NCBI GenBank assembly: GCA_003538625.1
Contig: DPRR01000026.1
Span: 1-64,000, forward strand
Direction: 5' to 3'
Length of the DNA stretch: 64,000 nt
DNA from: Ignavibacteriales bacterium
GTDB taxonomy: Bacteria; Bacteroidota; Ignavibacteria; Ignavibacteriales; Ignavibacteriaceae
Shown here piece after piece: positions 8,900 to 16,724 of the stretch. The notes below the pieces were generated by a model. That model had not been told where the DNA came from, did no database searches, and worked only from the letters and a program-made list of their open reading frames with translations. The first letter of the stretch is position 1. The number at the start of each line of letters is the position of its first letter. The translations under genes were made by a program, and so were the position numbers.

Positions 8900-9657
8900 A
8901 ATCATACTTGATTCAAATAGTTTTTTTGTTAACTATTTTATTGTCATCACCGGCTTTTGCAGATGTAACCTCAATTATGCAAAAGGGAAATGAATATTAT
9001 AAAAATAATCAGTATCAGCTCGCAATAGATGAATACAACAAACTTATAAATCAGGGTTATGAGGGAACTTCAGTTTTTTATAATCTTGGAAATGCACATT
9101 ATCGTTTAGGTCAGATTGGATATTCAATACTTTATTTTGAAAAAGCATTGAAGCTTTCGCCGGGGGATGAAGATTCGAAACATAATCTGGCTGTTGCAAA
9201 ACTTAACATTAAAGATAAAGTAGATACACTTCCGCCATTTTTTATTTTTAATATCTGGGAAGGTTTGCTGGCTTCATTTTCCGCGACCGGTTGGACGATT
9301 GTTGCTTATGTAATTTTTATTCTGCTTTTGCTCTGCATAATTGCTTATTTCTTTTCCAGATCAGTTAATCAACAGAGATTATCTTTTTTTGCATCGGTAG
9401 GAACTGGCATATTATTAATTCTTGCAGTGGTAATGCTTTCAGTAAAACTTAATAAGGAGTTTAAGATTAAAGATGCAGTAGTTGTCGATTCATCCGTAAT
9501 AGTTAAATCATCACCCGATAATTCTTCTAAAGATGAATTTGTTATTCAGGAAGGTTTGAAAGTTAGAATAGAGGATAATATCGATAATTGGTTAAAAATA
9601 AGACTTGCAGATGGCAAAATAGGTTGGGTGCCAGAAAAAAGCGTAGGACAGATTTGA
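8896..9657 (+). CDS. batE: BatE, TPR and SH3-like membrane protein
   Basis: A 253-residue protein with a signal peptide (1-22), TPR repeats (about 25-95, including VFYNLGNAHYRLGQIGYSI), two transmembrane helices (about 125-148 and 158-180) and a C-terminal bacterial SH3-like domain (about 190-253, ending in IRLADGKIGWVPEKSVGQI). SH3-like domains of this type often bind cell-wall peptides. The gene overlaps batD by four bases (ATGA) and closes the operon. No clear terminator follows directly. Confidence 0.9.
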   Translation: MKSYLIQIVFLLTILLSSPAFADVTSIMQKGNEYYKNNQYQLAIDEYNKLINQGYEGTSVFYNLGNAHYRLGQIGYSILYFEKALKLSPGDEDSKHNLAVAKLNIKDKVDTLPPFFIFNIWEGLLASFSATGWTIVAYVIFILLLLCIIAYFFSRSVNQQRLSFFASVGTGILLILAVVMLSVKLNKEFKIKDAVVVDSSVIVKSSPDNSSKDEFVIQEGLKVRIEDNIDNWLKIRLADGKIGWVPEKSVGQI

Positions 9658-9676
9658 TAAAATTAAATTATTGGTG

Positions 9677-9707
9677 TTTGTAAATATTTGTTATTTAATT
9701 AGATTTA
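9677..9707 (+). promoter_or_regulatory. candidate promoter for Cys-rich secreted protein
   Basis: TTTG at 9677-9680, a 19-base gap, then TAGATTTA at 9700-9707, one base from the Bacteroidetes -7 consensus. It lies 33 bases before the chosen start at 9740. The region is AT-rich, so chance matches are possible. Confidence 0.35.
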
Positions 9708-9739
9708 CAAAGAATAAAATAAAAACAGAAAGGGTATTG

Positions 9740-10078
9740 ATGAAAAATTTATTAATAGTACTGGCTCTGGTAATTGGATTTACTTTTGCGGTAAATGCAC
9801 AATCAAAAGATTGCTGCTCAAAAGAGAAAGGTGAAACCACCAAAGTTGAAAAATGTATTAAGAATGATCATACAATGAAAACCAGTGGTAATAGCGAAAC
9901 GACAACTACCACCACAACAACATTAGCTGAAGGCATAAAAAATGTCGAAAAAGAAGTTGTCGTTACAAAAACTAAAATGGATATGAAAGAAAAATGCGGT
10001 GAAACTTCTTCTTGCTGTGATATGAAGAAAGAAAAAAATATTGAAAAAATTGAAAAAGATTTTCAGAAAAAACAGTAA
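9740..10078 (+). CDS. small secreted Cys- and Thr-rich protein
   Basis: A 112-residue protein of unknown function. The start at 9740 is preferred over one 69 bases upstream because it has an AGAAAGGG ribosome site and opens directly into a clean signal peptide (MKNLLIVLALVIGFTFAVNAQS). The mature protein has a DCCS motif just after the cleavage site, a run of eight threonines near residue 55 written with mixed codons, and a CGETSSCCDM cluster near the C-terminus. The rest is Lys/Glu-rich. Paired cysteines suggest metal binding or disulfides in the periplasm, but no family was recognised. A strong terminator follows. Confidence 0.75.
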   Translation: MKNLLIVLALVIGFTFAVNAQSKDCCSKEKGETTKVEKCIKNDHTMKTSGNSETTTTTTTTLAEGIKNVEKEVVVTKTKMDMKEKCGETSSCCDMKKEKNIEKIEKDFQKKQ

Positions 10079-10110
10079 CAATTATTAAATGTTAAAAAAT
10101 ATTTGATCTG

Positions 10111-10141
10111 AGATTCCCGCAAATGCGGGAATCTTTTTTTT
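10111..10141 (+). terminator. Rho-independent terminator
   Basis: A perfect 11-bp stem (AGATTCCCGCA, 10111-10121, with TGCGGGAATCT, 10124-10134) and a two-base loop are followed by a run of T residues to about 10141. It ends transcription of the 9740-10078 gene and possibly of the bat operon. Confidence 0.9.
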
Positions 10142-10224
10142 ATACCGGTTTATAATTCATCAATTTCCTTTTGATGTGATCACTTCATAATTTTACTTCG
10201 ATAAATTTTTTACAGGAAAACTAA

Positions 10225-10968
10225 ATGGAATGGATTACTGATCCGCAAGCGCTGATTGCATTATTAACGCTTACCGTTCTAGAAATTGTACTTGGAATTG
10301 ACAACATAATTTTTATTTCTATTCTTTCAGGTAAACTTCCTTCCAATCAAAGAAAAAAGGGAAGGCTTCTTGGTTTAGCTCTTGCAATGGTAACCAGAAT
10401 TTTACTGCTATTTTCTATTTCACTTATAGTAAAATTAACGCAGCCATTCTTTACTGTTTTTGGTCTGGAAATTTCTGGCAGAGATTTAATCCTGATACTA
10501 GGCGGACTATTTCTCTTAGCAAAAAGTACAATGGAGATTCATACCAAGTTAGAAGGTGAAGAAGAGCATCATGAAATTATAGCTAAAGTTTCTTTCATTG
10601 GAGTATTAATTCAAATTTCTCTCCTGGATATCGTATTCTCGCTTGATTCTGTTATTACTGCGATAGGAATGGCGAATGAACTTGGAGTAATGATTGTGGC
10701 AGTGATAATTGCAGTTATTTTTATGATGTTCTTTTCAGGTTCAATAAGTGATTTTGTAGAAAGACACCCGACCATTAAAATACTTGCATTAAGTTTCTTA
10801 CTTTTAATTGGATTTTCATTGATTGTTGAAGGATTGCACCAACACATTCCTAAAGGTTACATCTATTTTGCAATGGCATTTAGTGTATTTGTAGAAATGC
10901 TTAATTTAAAAATGCGGAAGAAAAAAAGTGAACCAATTAAACTTAGAACACAAATTCCAGTGGAATAA
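10225..10968 (+). CDS. TerC family integral membrane protein
   Basis: A 247-residue polytopic protein with about seven transmembrane helices. It has the two conserved acidic TerC motifs: EIVLGIDNIIFISILSG near residue 20 and DIVFSLDSVITAIGMA near residue 135. The family (TerC, YkoY, Alx) is associated with metal-ion efflux, mainly manganese, during protein secretion and stress. A start ATG with an ACAGGAAA ribosome site is at 10225. It is a single gene between two terminators. No riboswitch of the yybP-ykoY kind could be recognised in the 80 bases upstream. Confidence 0.9.
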   Translation: MEWITDPQALIALLTLTVLEIVLGIDNIIFISILSGKLPSNQRKKGRLLGLALAMVTRILLLFSISLIVKLTQPFFTVFGLEISGRDLILILGGLFLLAKSTMEIHTKLEGEEEHHEIIAKVSFIGVLIQISLLDIVFSLDSVITAIGMANELGVMIVAVIIAVIFMMFFSGSISDFVERHPTIKILALSFLLLIGFSLIVEGLHQHIPKGYIYFAMAFSVFVEMLNLKMRKKKSEPIKLRTQIPVE

Positions 10969-10994
10969 ATCACTAAAGCCGGCAGTTTAAAATC

Positions 10995-11027
10995 ACAAAC
11001 CCAATTCCAGGTTGGAATTGGGTTTGT
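10995..11027. terminator. bidirectional stem-loop between convergent genes
   Basis: A perfect 15-bp stem (10995-11009 with 11013-11027) and a three-base loop sit between the convergent terC-like gene and the outer-membrane gene. The T tract is weak on both strands, but the position and stem strength fit a shared terminator. Confidence 0.75.
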
Positions 11028-11046
11028 ATTAAGTAAAGAAGATTAT

Positions 11047-11787
11047 TTATAATCCAAACATTACTGATAACTTAAATTCTAATGCGCTAATTCCGCGTGA
11101 ATCAGAAATGAAGTGATCAGTTGTAGTTCCTGCGGCGGGATCTTTATCATCGTTCAGATTTGTATAATTATCCAATCTTTCATGAGAAGTCAGGGTTTCA
11201 ATTTTATATTCTTTACCGGCAATATTCATAAGATGATACTGAATGTTTGCATCTAATTTTATTCCACCTAAACTAAACATTACACCAACACCGGCACCAA
11301 GTCCAACTCTGGTGGCACTGGCAATATCATATTTACCAGTTGGTACGGCAGATATTCCCTTAAATTCAACAGTTCCAGAAATTGTATTTAACGAAACAAA
11401 ACCCTGAATGTAGGGTGTTATTGGAGATAATGGAATGCTCAATGGAAATTCAGGTCCAACTTTTATTGAAAATATTTTATTGGACAAATCAACACTTCCT
11501 TGTCCGGGTGCAGATTCCCCTGAACCACTAAAAGTCGTATATCCAACTTCACCGAATGCGTTTATAAATAATAATCCGACTCTGGCTTTGCCATGAAAAT
11601 TAAAACCGGATTCCATCCCATACTTTGTACCATTGTAAAAATCGATAGTAGAACCGCCATAATCACCTGTTGGAACTGAATAACCTAATCCCGCTCCAAC
11701 TTGAAAAGTTATTTGCGCATTTGTTTGTATACTTGATAAAAAAACAAATAACGCGGATATAAATATTGCAAGATGTAATTTTTTCAT
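11047..11787 (-). CDS. outer-membrane beta-barrel protein
   Basis: A 246-residue protein with a clear signal peptide (about residues 1-24, ending TNAQ). Alternating amphipathic strands separated by Gly/Asn/Asp turns follow, for example FQVGAGLGYSVPTGDYGGST and VGLGAGVGVMFSLGGIKLDA. It ends in a short strand, ALEFKLSVMFGL, typical of barrel proteins. An eight-strand barrel is plausible for this length. A GAGAGGATC ribosome site precedes the ATG at 11787. Ligand and role are unknown; such proteins are common as surface or porin-like components in this group. Confidence 0.85.
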   Translation of the reverse strand: MKKLHLAIFISALFVFLSSIQTNAQITFQVGAGLGYSVPTGDYGGSTIDFYNGTKYGMESGFNFHGKARVGLLFINAFGEVGYTTFSGSGESAPGQGSVDLSNKIFSIKVGPEFPLSIPLSPITPYIQGFVSLNTISGTVEFKGISAVPTGKYDIASATRVGLGAGVGVMFSLGGIKLDANIQYHLMNIAGKEYKIETLTSHERLDNYTNLNDDKDPAAGTTTDHFISDSRGISALEFKLSVMFGL

Positions 11788-11859
11788 TTGATCCTCTCTG
11801 GAAATTGTTACACCTAAACATAGGAAAAAAAAAGGTCATATATAACAATTATTATAAAA

Positions 11860-11890
11860 TTGATTGATTGAAATTCAGTAGCTATTTTTA
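11860..11890 (+). promoter_or_regulatory. candidate promoter for the M48 protease operon
   Basis: TTG at 11860-11862, 20 bases, then TATTTTTA at 11883-11890, one base from the Bacteroidetes -7 consensus. The predicted transcript start would fall at or next to the ATG at 11896, implying a leaderless or nearly leaderless message. No ribosome site is seen before that ATG, which is consistent. Confidence 0.33.
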
Positions 11891-11895
11891 ACCAT

Positions 11896-13038
11896 ATGGA
11901 TTCCAAAAAATACAATAATACCAAGCTTGCAATCGCTGTTATAAAATCCCTGATCAGTTTCGTATTGCTCTATTTGTTCATTGCTTTAGGATTTAGCACA
12001 ATTTTGCAAAATTATATTCAAACTTTTACCGGAAGCACATATCTGGTATTTCTGTTATTTGTTTTCTCAATTGGTATTTTTAGCTCAATTCTTTTTATGC
12101 CCTTTAACATATATACTGGATTCTATCTTGAGCATAAGTATAAATTATCAAACCAGACATTTTTAAAGTATTTAATTGAAAATCTTAAGTCGATGGCTGT
12201 TGGTCTGGTGATTGGTATTCCGATTCTTTTACTTTTCTTTTTTGTAATAAATCAATTTGGGGATTTGTGGTGGCTGGTCTTCACCTCATTAATGTTTTTA
12301 ATTTCAGTTGTGCTATCGCAATTATTTCCTATTCTAATACTTCCAATTTTTTATAAAATCTTGCCTCTTAATGATGATGAACTAAAAAACAGAATTAGTA
12401 ATCTAGCCGGTAAGGTGGGAATCAAAGTTGAAAATGTTTTTACATTCAATATGAGTAAAAACACAAAAAAGGCAAACGCAGCATTAACCGGATTAGGAAA
12501 AACAAAAAGAATTATTCTTGGCGATACTTTGTTAAGCAATTATTCAAAGGATGAAATCGAAACAGTAATTGCACACGAACTTGGACATTATAAGCACAAG
12601 CATATTCTAAAAAATATTTTGTTTGGAACGGTTTCGAGTTTCCTTACGTTTTTTATTATTTCGGTGCTGTACAAAAATTCGATTAGCTGGTTTTCTTTTA
12701 ACAGTATAACGCAAATTGCTGCACTTCCTTTGCTTAGTCTGTGGGCTATGATAATTGGTTTGATTCAGTCGCCAATCGGAAATTTTCTTTCACGTAAATA
12801 TGAATATGAAGCGGATAGATATGCGATTGAATCTACATGTAAACCTAAAAGTTTCATTGAAACATTGGAGAAACTGACAGATCAAAATCTTGGCGACAGG
12901 GAACCGAATCCCTTTGTTGAGTGGTTTTTCTATTCACATCCATCGATTAAGAATCGAATTAATGCTATTAAGAATTTTGCAAATGAAAAGAATATTGTTG
13001 AAATAATAATTGAGAAACCTGCTGAGGCAGCAAGTTGA
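11896..13038 (+). CDS. M48 family membrane metallopeptidase (Ste24/HtpX-like)
   Basis: A 380-residue polytopic zinc protease. The HExxH motif is at residues 227-231 (AHELGHYKHKH). The third zinc ligand is predicted to be Glu305 in YEYEADRYA. Four or more transmembrane helices lie before the active site and two after it, as in Ste24-type CAAX peptidases and HtpX. Bacterial members are generally membrane quality-control proteases. It is the first gene of a coupled run; the stop overlaps the TTG start of plsC. All catalytic residues are intact. Confidence 0.9.
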   Translation: MDSKKYNNTKLAIAVIKSLISFVLLYLFIALGFSTILQNYIQTFTGSTYLVFLLFVFSIGIFSSILFMPFNIYTGFYLEHKYKLSNQTFLKYLIENLKSMAVGLVIGIPILLLFFFVINQFGDLWWLVFTSLMFLISVVLSQLFPILILPIFYKILPLNDDELKNRISNLAGKVGIKVENVFTFNMSKNTKKANAALTGLGKTKRIILGDTLLSNYSKDEIETVIAHELGHYKHKHILKNILFGTVSSFLTFFIISVLYKNSISWFSFNSITQIAALPLLSLWAMIIGLIQSPIGNFLSRKYEYEADRYAIESTCKPKSFIETLEKLTDQNLGDREPNPFVEWFFYSHPSIKNRINAIKNFANEKNIVEIIIEKPAEAAS

Positions 13039-13745
13039 TTACATATATTAAAATATTTTTAATCGTCATTCATACTCTTATCTGTTCTACAATCGGGTTG
13101 GTTGTGATATTCATTGATAGAAGTTTTACCCTGTATCATTATCTGGCAAAGATATTTCCACTTGGCATTCTGATAATATCCGGAGTAAAAGTTAAAATAA
13201 CCGGTATTGAAAATATTAATAGAAAAGATGTATATGTTTTTGCTTCAAATCATTCCAGTCAGCTTGATATTACAGCTTTACAGTGGGGCGTTCCTAATCG
13301 CTTAAGTATGATATTCAAAAAAGAGCTGGCACGTATTCCATTTTTTGGGTGGCAGCTGTATTTAGGTCCATACGTGGTAGTTGATAGAAAAGATCCGCAG
13401 GCCGCAATGAAGAGTTTGAAGGAAGCAAAAAAGGTAATGGACGAAAAAAAGATTTCAGTATTAGTTTTTCCTGAAGGCACAAGAAGTGAAACAGGAGAAG
13501 TCCAATTATTTAAACGAGGGGCATTTTATCTTGCTTCTCACAGCGGATATCCTATTGTGCCAATTACCATTAATGGTACAAAAAAAATTATGCCCAAGGG
13601 ATCTTTCAAATTAAAAAGTGGAACTATTTATTTGCATTTTGATAAACCAATCCCTACAAATAATATAAAGACCAAACAGGAAGAAATTGCTTTGATGGAA
13701 AAGGTACGGGAGATAATTATAAGTAATCAGAAGGAATATAATTAA
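13035..13745 (+). CDS. plsC: 1-acyl-sn-glycerol-3-phosphate acyltransferase
   Basis: A 236-residue acyltransferase with an N-terminal membrane helix and the diagnostic NHSSQLD motif (the NHx4D catalytic box, near residue 72) and FPEGTRS motif (near residue 146). It makes phosphatidic acid from lysophosphatidic acid. The start is TTG at 13035, overlapping the TGA of the upstream protease gene as TTGA; no in-frame ATG precedes the membrane helix. The stop overlaps the gatC start (TAATG). Confidence 0.92.
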   Translation: MITYIKIFLIVIHTLICSTIGLVVIFIDRSFTLYHYLAKIFPLGILIISGVKVKITGIENINRKDVYVFASNHSSQLDITALQWGVPNRLSMIFKKELARIPFFGWQLYLGPYVVVDRKDPQAAMKSLKEAKKVMDEKKISVLVFPEGTRSETGEVQLFKRGAFYLASHSGYPIVPITINGTKKIMPKGSFKLKSGTIYLHFDKPIPTNNIKTKQEEIALMEKVREIIISNQKEYN

Positions 13746-14038
13746 TGCCTGTTACAAAAAAGGAAGTTGAAAAAATCGCTGAACTAGCAAATTTAAAATT
13801 TTCAGATGAAGAGTTAGAGAGTTTTACTCCAGAGATGAATGAAATTTTAACTTACATGGAAAAACTGAATGAACTGAATACAGAAAATGTTGAACCGCTT
13901 TCTCATCCTGTTGAACAAACAAATGTTTTTCGTGAAGATGAATTGAAACCTTCAATCACAACAGAAGATGCTTTAAAGAATGCACCAGCAAAAGATGAGA
14001 CGCATTTTAAAGTGCCAAAGGTGATCGGTGATAAATAA
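13745..14038 (+). CDS. gatC: Asp/Glu-tRNA amidotransferase subunit C
   Basis: A 97-residue protein with the GatC pattern: VTKKEVEKIAELANLKFSDEELE at the start, a middle EPLSHPVEQTNVFREDE and an end with APAKDETHFKVPKVIG. GatC stabilises the GatAB heterodimer that amidates misacylated Glu-tRNA(Gln) or Asp-tRNA(Asn). gatA and gatB are not in the window, so the subunits are split in this genome. Both ends overlap neighbours as TAATG. Confidence 0.94.
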   Translation: MPVTKKEVEKIAELANLKFSDEELESFTPEMNEILTYMEKLNELNTENVEPLSHPVEQTNVFREDELKPSITTEDALKNAPAKDETHFKVPKVIGDK

Positions 14039-14841
14039 TGGCTAAGAAGGGGAAACCTAAAAAGACAAATCCATTTATTCTTGGAGTTATTCCGGCAAGA
14101 TTTGCTTCAACAAGATTGATGGGAAAACCATTAGCTGATATTGGAGGTAAAATGCTTCTTCAACATACTTATGAAGGAGCAAGCAAATCAAAACTTATGA
14201 ATCAAATAGTAATTGCAGTGGATGATGAGCAGGTTGCAAAAGCCGCCCGAACATTTGGAGCAACAATAATGATGACTCCAAAAGAATGTCCTACCGGTTC
14301 AGATAGAATTGCAATTGTTGCAAAGGAATTTCCACGTGCGGATATTATTGTGAACATTCAGGGTGATGAGCCGTTCATAAGCGGTATGATGATTGATCAG
14401 GCAATTGAACCATTGTTGTTTGATGATGAAGTAAATGTTTCAACTCTTGCCAAATTGATCGATAATGTTGAAGAATTTAATTCACCTTCCGTAGTAAAAG
14501 TTGTTTTTGATTATAAAAATTTTGCTTTGTATTTCTCACGATCGCCAATACCATTTGTCCGTGATGCTGAGAATGAAAATGAAATGCTGGAGAAAGCGGA
14601 TATTTTTAAACACGTTGGCTTATATGTTTATCGAAAAGAATATTTATTAAAGTTTACCAAACTAGAACCAACAGATCTTGAAAAGTGGGAAAAGCTAGAA
14701 CAATTGAGAATGCTGGAAAACGGTTTTAAAATAAAAATTGTAGAAACTGAGTACGATAGTTTTTCGGTTGATACTCCTGAAGATTTGGAAAAAGCAAGAA
14801 AAATTTATTCTAAACTTAAAAAGATTGAATTAGCCAAATGA
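14038..14841 (+). CDS. kdsB: 3-deoxy-manno-octulosonate cytidylyltransferase
   Basis: A 267-residue CMP-KDO synthetase. The N-terminal nucleotide-binding motif GVIPARFASTRLMGKPLADI, the VNIQGDEPFI motif and the late VDTPEDLEKAR segment are all present. It activates KDO for lipopolysaccharide inner-core assembly, so the organism makes a Gram-negative outer membrane with KDO-containing LPS. It overlaps gatC by one base and the next gene by four (ATGA). The first ten residues are an extra Lys-rich extension. Confidence 0.94.
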   Translation: MAKKGKPKKTNPFILGVIPARFASTRLMGKPLADIGGKMLLQHTYEGASKSKLMNQIVIAVDDEQVAKAARTFGATIMMTPKECPTGSDRIAIVAKEFPRADIIVNIQGDEPFISGMMIDQAIEPLLFDDEVNVSTLAKLIDNVEEFNSPSVVKVVFDYKNFALYFSRSPIPFVRDAENENEMLEKADIFKHVGLYVYRKEYLLKFTKLEPTDLEKWEKLEQLRMLENGFKIKIVETEYDSFSVDTPEDLEKARKIYSKLKKIELAK

Positions 14842-15791
14842 TTACACCTAATAAGATTTCACTAGCGCAAATTCCGACACCATTACAGGTAATTAAATTT
14901 GAAGGTAAAAATTTTTTTATTAAAAGGGATGATTTAACCGGATGTGAATTATCGGGTAACAAAGTGCGAAAACTTGAATACATCCTTTATGATGCTAAGA
15001 GAAAAAATGCTGATGTAATTTTCACCTGCGGTGGTGATCAATCTAATCATGCCAGAGCAACAACAATAGCTGCAAAACAAATTGGATTAAATACAAAATT
15101 ATTTTTGTGGGGAAAAGAAACTTCTACCTTAAGTGGAAATCTTTTTCTTGATAAGATGTATAATGCAGATATTCAATTTTTGAATAAAAAAAGTTACGAT
15201 AGAGTAAATGAAATTATGTTTGAGGAAAGAATCAATTTATTAAAGAAGAAAAAAAATGCTTATGTACTTCCGGAAGGCGGATCAACAACGCTGGGGATTT
15301 GGGGTTATATAGATTTTATAAATGAAATTAAAAAACAAATTGATTTGAAATCGGTTAATTCAATTGTAGCAGCTTGCGGTTCAGGTGGAACAGCAGCGGG
15401 AATGTTAGTCGGAGCAGCTCTTTATAGGGCAGATATTAAAATCGTTGCCGTTAATGTTCTTTATTCAAAAGAAGAAATCAAAAAGAAAATTCTTCAACTT
15501 GCTGAAGGTTGTATTTTAGATTATAAATTAAATTGTAAAATAAATCCGGAAAATCTTATTATACTGGATGGCTATTCTAAAGAAGGCTATAAACGGATAA
15601 ATCAATCAAAAATTAAATTGATAAAAAAGTTTGCTGCTGAAACAGGAATATTATTCGATCCTGCATACTCAGGTAAATCCTTTACAGCTTATTATGAAAA
15701 TTATTTGAAGACGGGAAAAAGGAAGAAGAATATTTTTGTACATACCGGCGGATTATTTGGTGTGTTTGGAAGAACAAAAGATTATTTATAA
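14838..15791 (+). CDS. PLP-dependent ACC deaminase / D-cysteine desulfhydrase family enzyme
   Basis: A 317-residue fold-type II pyridoxal-phosphate enzyme. The PLP lysine is in the ELSGNKVRKLEY motif near residue 43, followed by GGDQSNHARA. The phosphate-binding AACGSGGTAAG loop is near residue 182. It is most similar in pattern to D-cysteine desulfhydrase and 1-aminocyclopropane-1-carboxylate deaminase. Sequence reading alone cannot separate these activities; D-cysteine or other D-amino-acid breakdown is the more common role in bacteria. The start overlaps the kdsB stop. Confidence 0.85.
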   Translation: MITPNKISLAQIPTPLQVIKFEGKNFFIKRDDLTGCELSGNKVRKLEYILYDAKRKNADVIFTCGGDQSNHARATTIAAKQIGLNTKLFLWGKETSTLSGNLFLDKMYNADIQFLNKKSYDRVNEIMFEERINLLKKKKNAYVLPEGGSTTLGIWGYIDFINEIKKQIDLKSVNSIVAACGSGGTAAGMLVGAALYRADIKIVAVNVLYSKEEIKKKILQLAEGCILDYKLNCKINPENLIILDGYSKEGYKRINQSKIKLIKKFAAETGILFDPAYSGKSFTAYYENYLKTGKRKKNIFVHTGGLFGVFGRTKDYL

Positions 15792-15859
15792 AATTAAATT
15801 TAATTGGCAGTTAGTTTTAAATTGATTTAAATTTAGTTATCAAAAAAAGCGAGCTTAAT

Positions 15860-16291
15860 ATGGATTGTATTTTTTGTGATATCGCTGAAAAAATTTCTGA
15901 AGCTGAAATTATTTTTGAAAATGAAAAATTTCTTGCATTCCTGGATATAAATCCTGTTAATTACGGGCACACATTAGTCATTCCCAAAAAACATTATGAT
16001 AACTTTTTGACCATTCCTGCAACTGAGCTTGAAGAGCTGACCAGATTAACACAATATCTTTCCGGGGCAATCAAACGCGCGCTAAAAGCAGATGGGTTTA
16101 ATGTTATATCAAACAACGGAATTACTGCCGGACAGTCAGTATTTCATTTTCACTTCCATATTATCCCCAGATTTGAAAATGATTTTCATATGCGTCCGCG
16201 AACTATTGAATATAACACTTCTGAAATAGAATCTTATGCAGAAAAGATTAAAGAATCAATTTCTAAATATGAGGGTTTATTGAATGGATAA
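15860..16291 (+). CDS. HIT family nucleotide hydrolase
   Basis: A 143-residue histidine-triad protein. [10 protein letters not shown] at the start supplies the zinc-type cysteines seen in many HIT proteins, and the triad is HFHFHIIPR near residue 94. HIT proteins hydrolyse AMP-linked substrates such as adenosine phosphoramidates or Ap4A. It overlaps the next gene by eight bases. A second, shorter HIT gene lies at 48783-49127, so the window carries two distinct members. Confidence 0.93.
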   Translation: MDCIFCDIAEKISEAEIIFENEKFLAFLDINPVNYGHTLVIPKKHYDNFLTIPATELEELTRLTQYLSGAIKRALKADGFNVISNNGITAGQSVFHFHFHIIPRFENDFHMRPRTIEYNTSEIESYAEKIKESISKYEGLLNG

Positions 16292-16691
16292 AAAGATTAG
16301 AGTAATTGTTGCTAAATCAGGGTTGGATGGACATGATCGGGGTGCAAAAGTAATAGCAGCTGCTTTACGTGATGCAGGAATGGAAGTCATCTACACAGGA
16401 TTAAGACAAACTCCGGAAATGATTGTTGAAGCGGCAATGCAGGAAGATGCTGATGTAATAGGAATAAGCATTTTATCCGGGGCACATATGACAATATTTC
16501 CAAAATTAATGACATTACTTAAAAGTAAAGGAATGGACGATGTGTTATTAACGGGTGGTGGAATTATACCTGAAGAAGACATTAAACAACTTAAGAATAT
16601 TGGTGTGGGCGAATTATTCACTCCCGGCGCAACAACTACCGAAATAGCAGATTACATTAAAGAATGGTGTAAGACTCATCCTCGAAATTAA
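16284..16691 (+). CDS. stand-alone B12-binding subunit of methylmalonyl-CoA mutase type
   Basis: A 135-residue cobalamin-binding domain. The lower-axial-ligand motif DxHxxG is present as [11 protein letters not shown] near residue 13, and the Rossmann-like strands end in [13 protein letters not shown] and [15 protein letters not shown]. This is the C-terminal domain of methylmalonyl-CoA mutase made as a separate small subunit, a form known from archaea and several bacteria. The catalytic large subunit is not in the window, but its G-protein chaperone MeaB is at 54197-55150. It overlaps the HIT gene, with which no functional link is obvious. Confidence 0.9.
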   Translation: MDKKIRVIVAKSGLDGHDRGAKVIAAALRDAGMEVIYTGLRQTPEMIVEAAMQEDADVIGISILSGAHMTIFPKLMTLLKSKGMDDVLLTGGGIIPEEDIKQLKNIGVGELFTPGATTTEIADYIKEWCKTHPRN

Positions 16692-16724
16692 TCTCTTTTA
16701 AAAACTAAATAGAAAGGAAAAGAT

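Noticed and set aside
10145..10224. Manganese-sensing yybP-ykoY riboswitch before the TerC-like gene
   Set aside because: The 80-base leader lacks the conserved paired stems and L1/L3 loops that I would expect; nothing beyond AT-rich sequence was seen.
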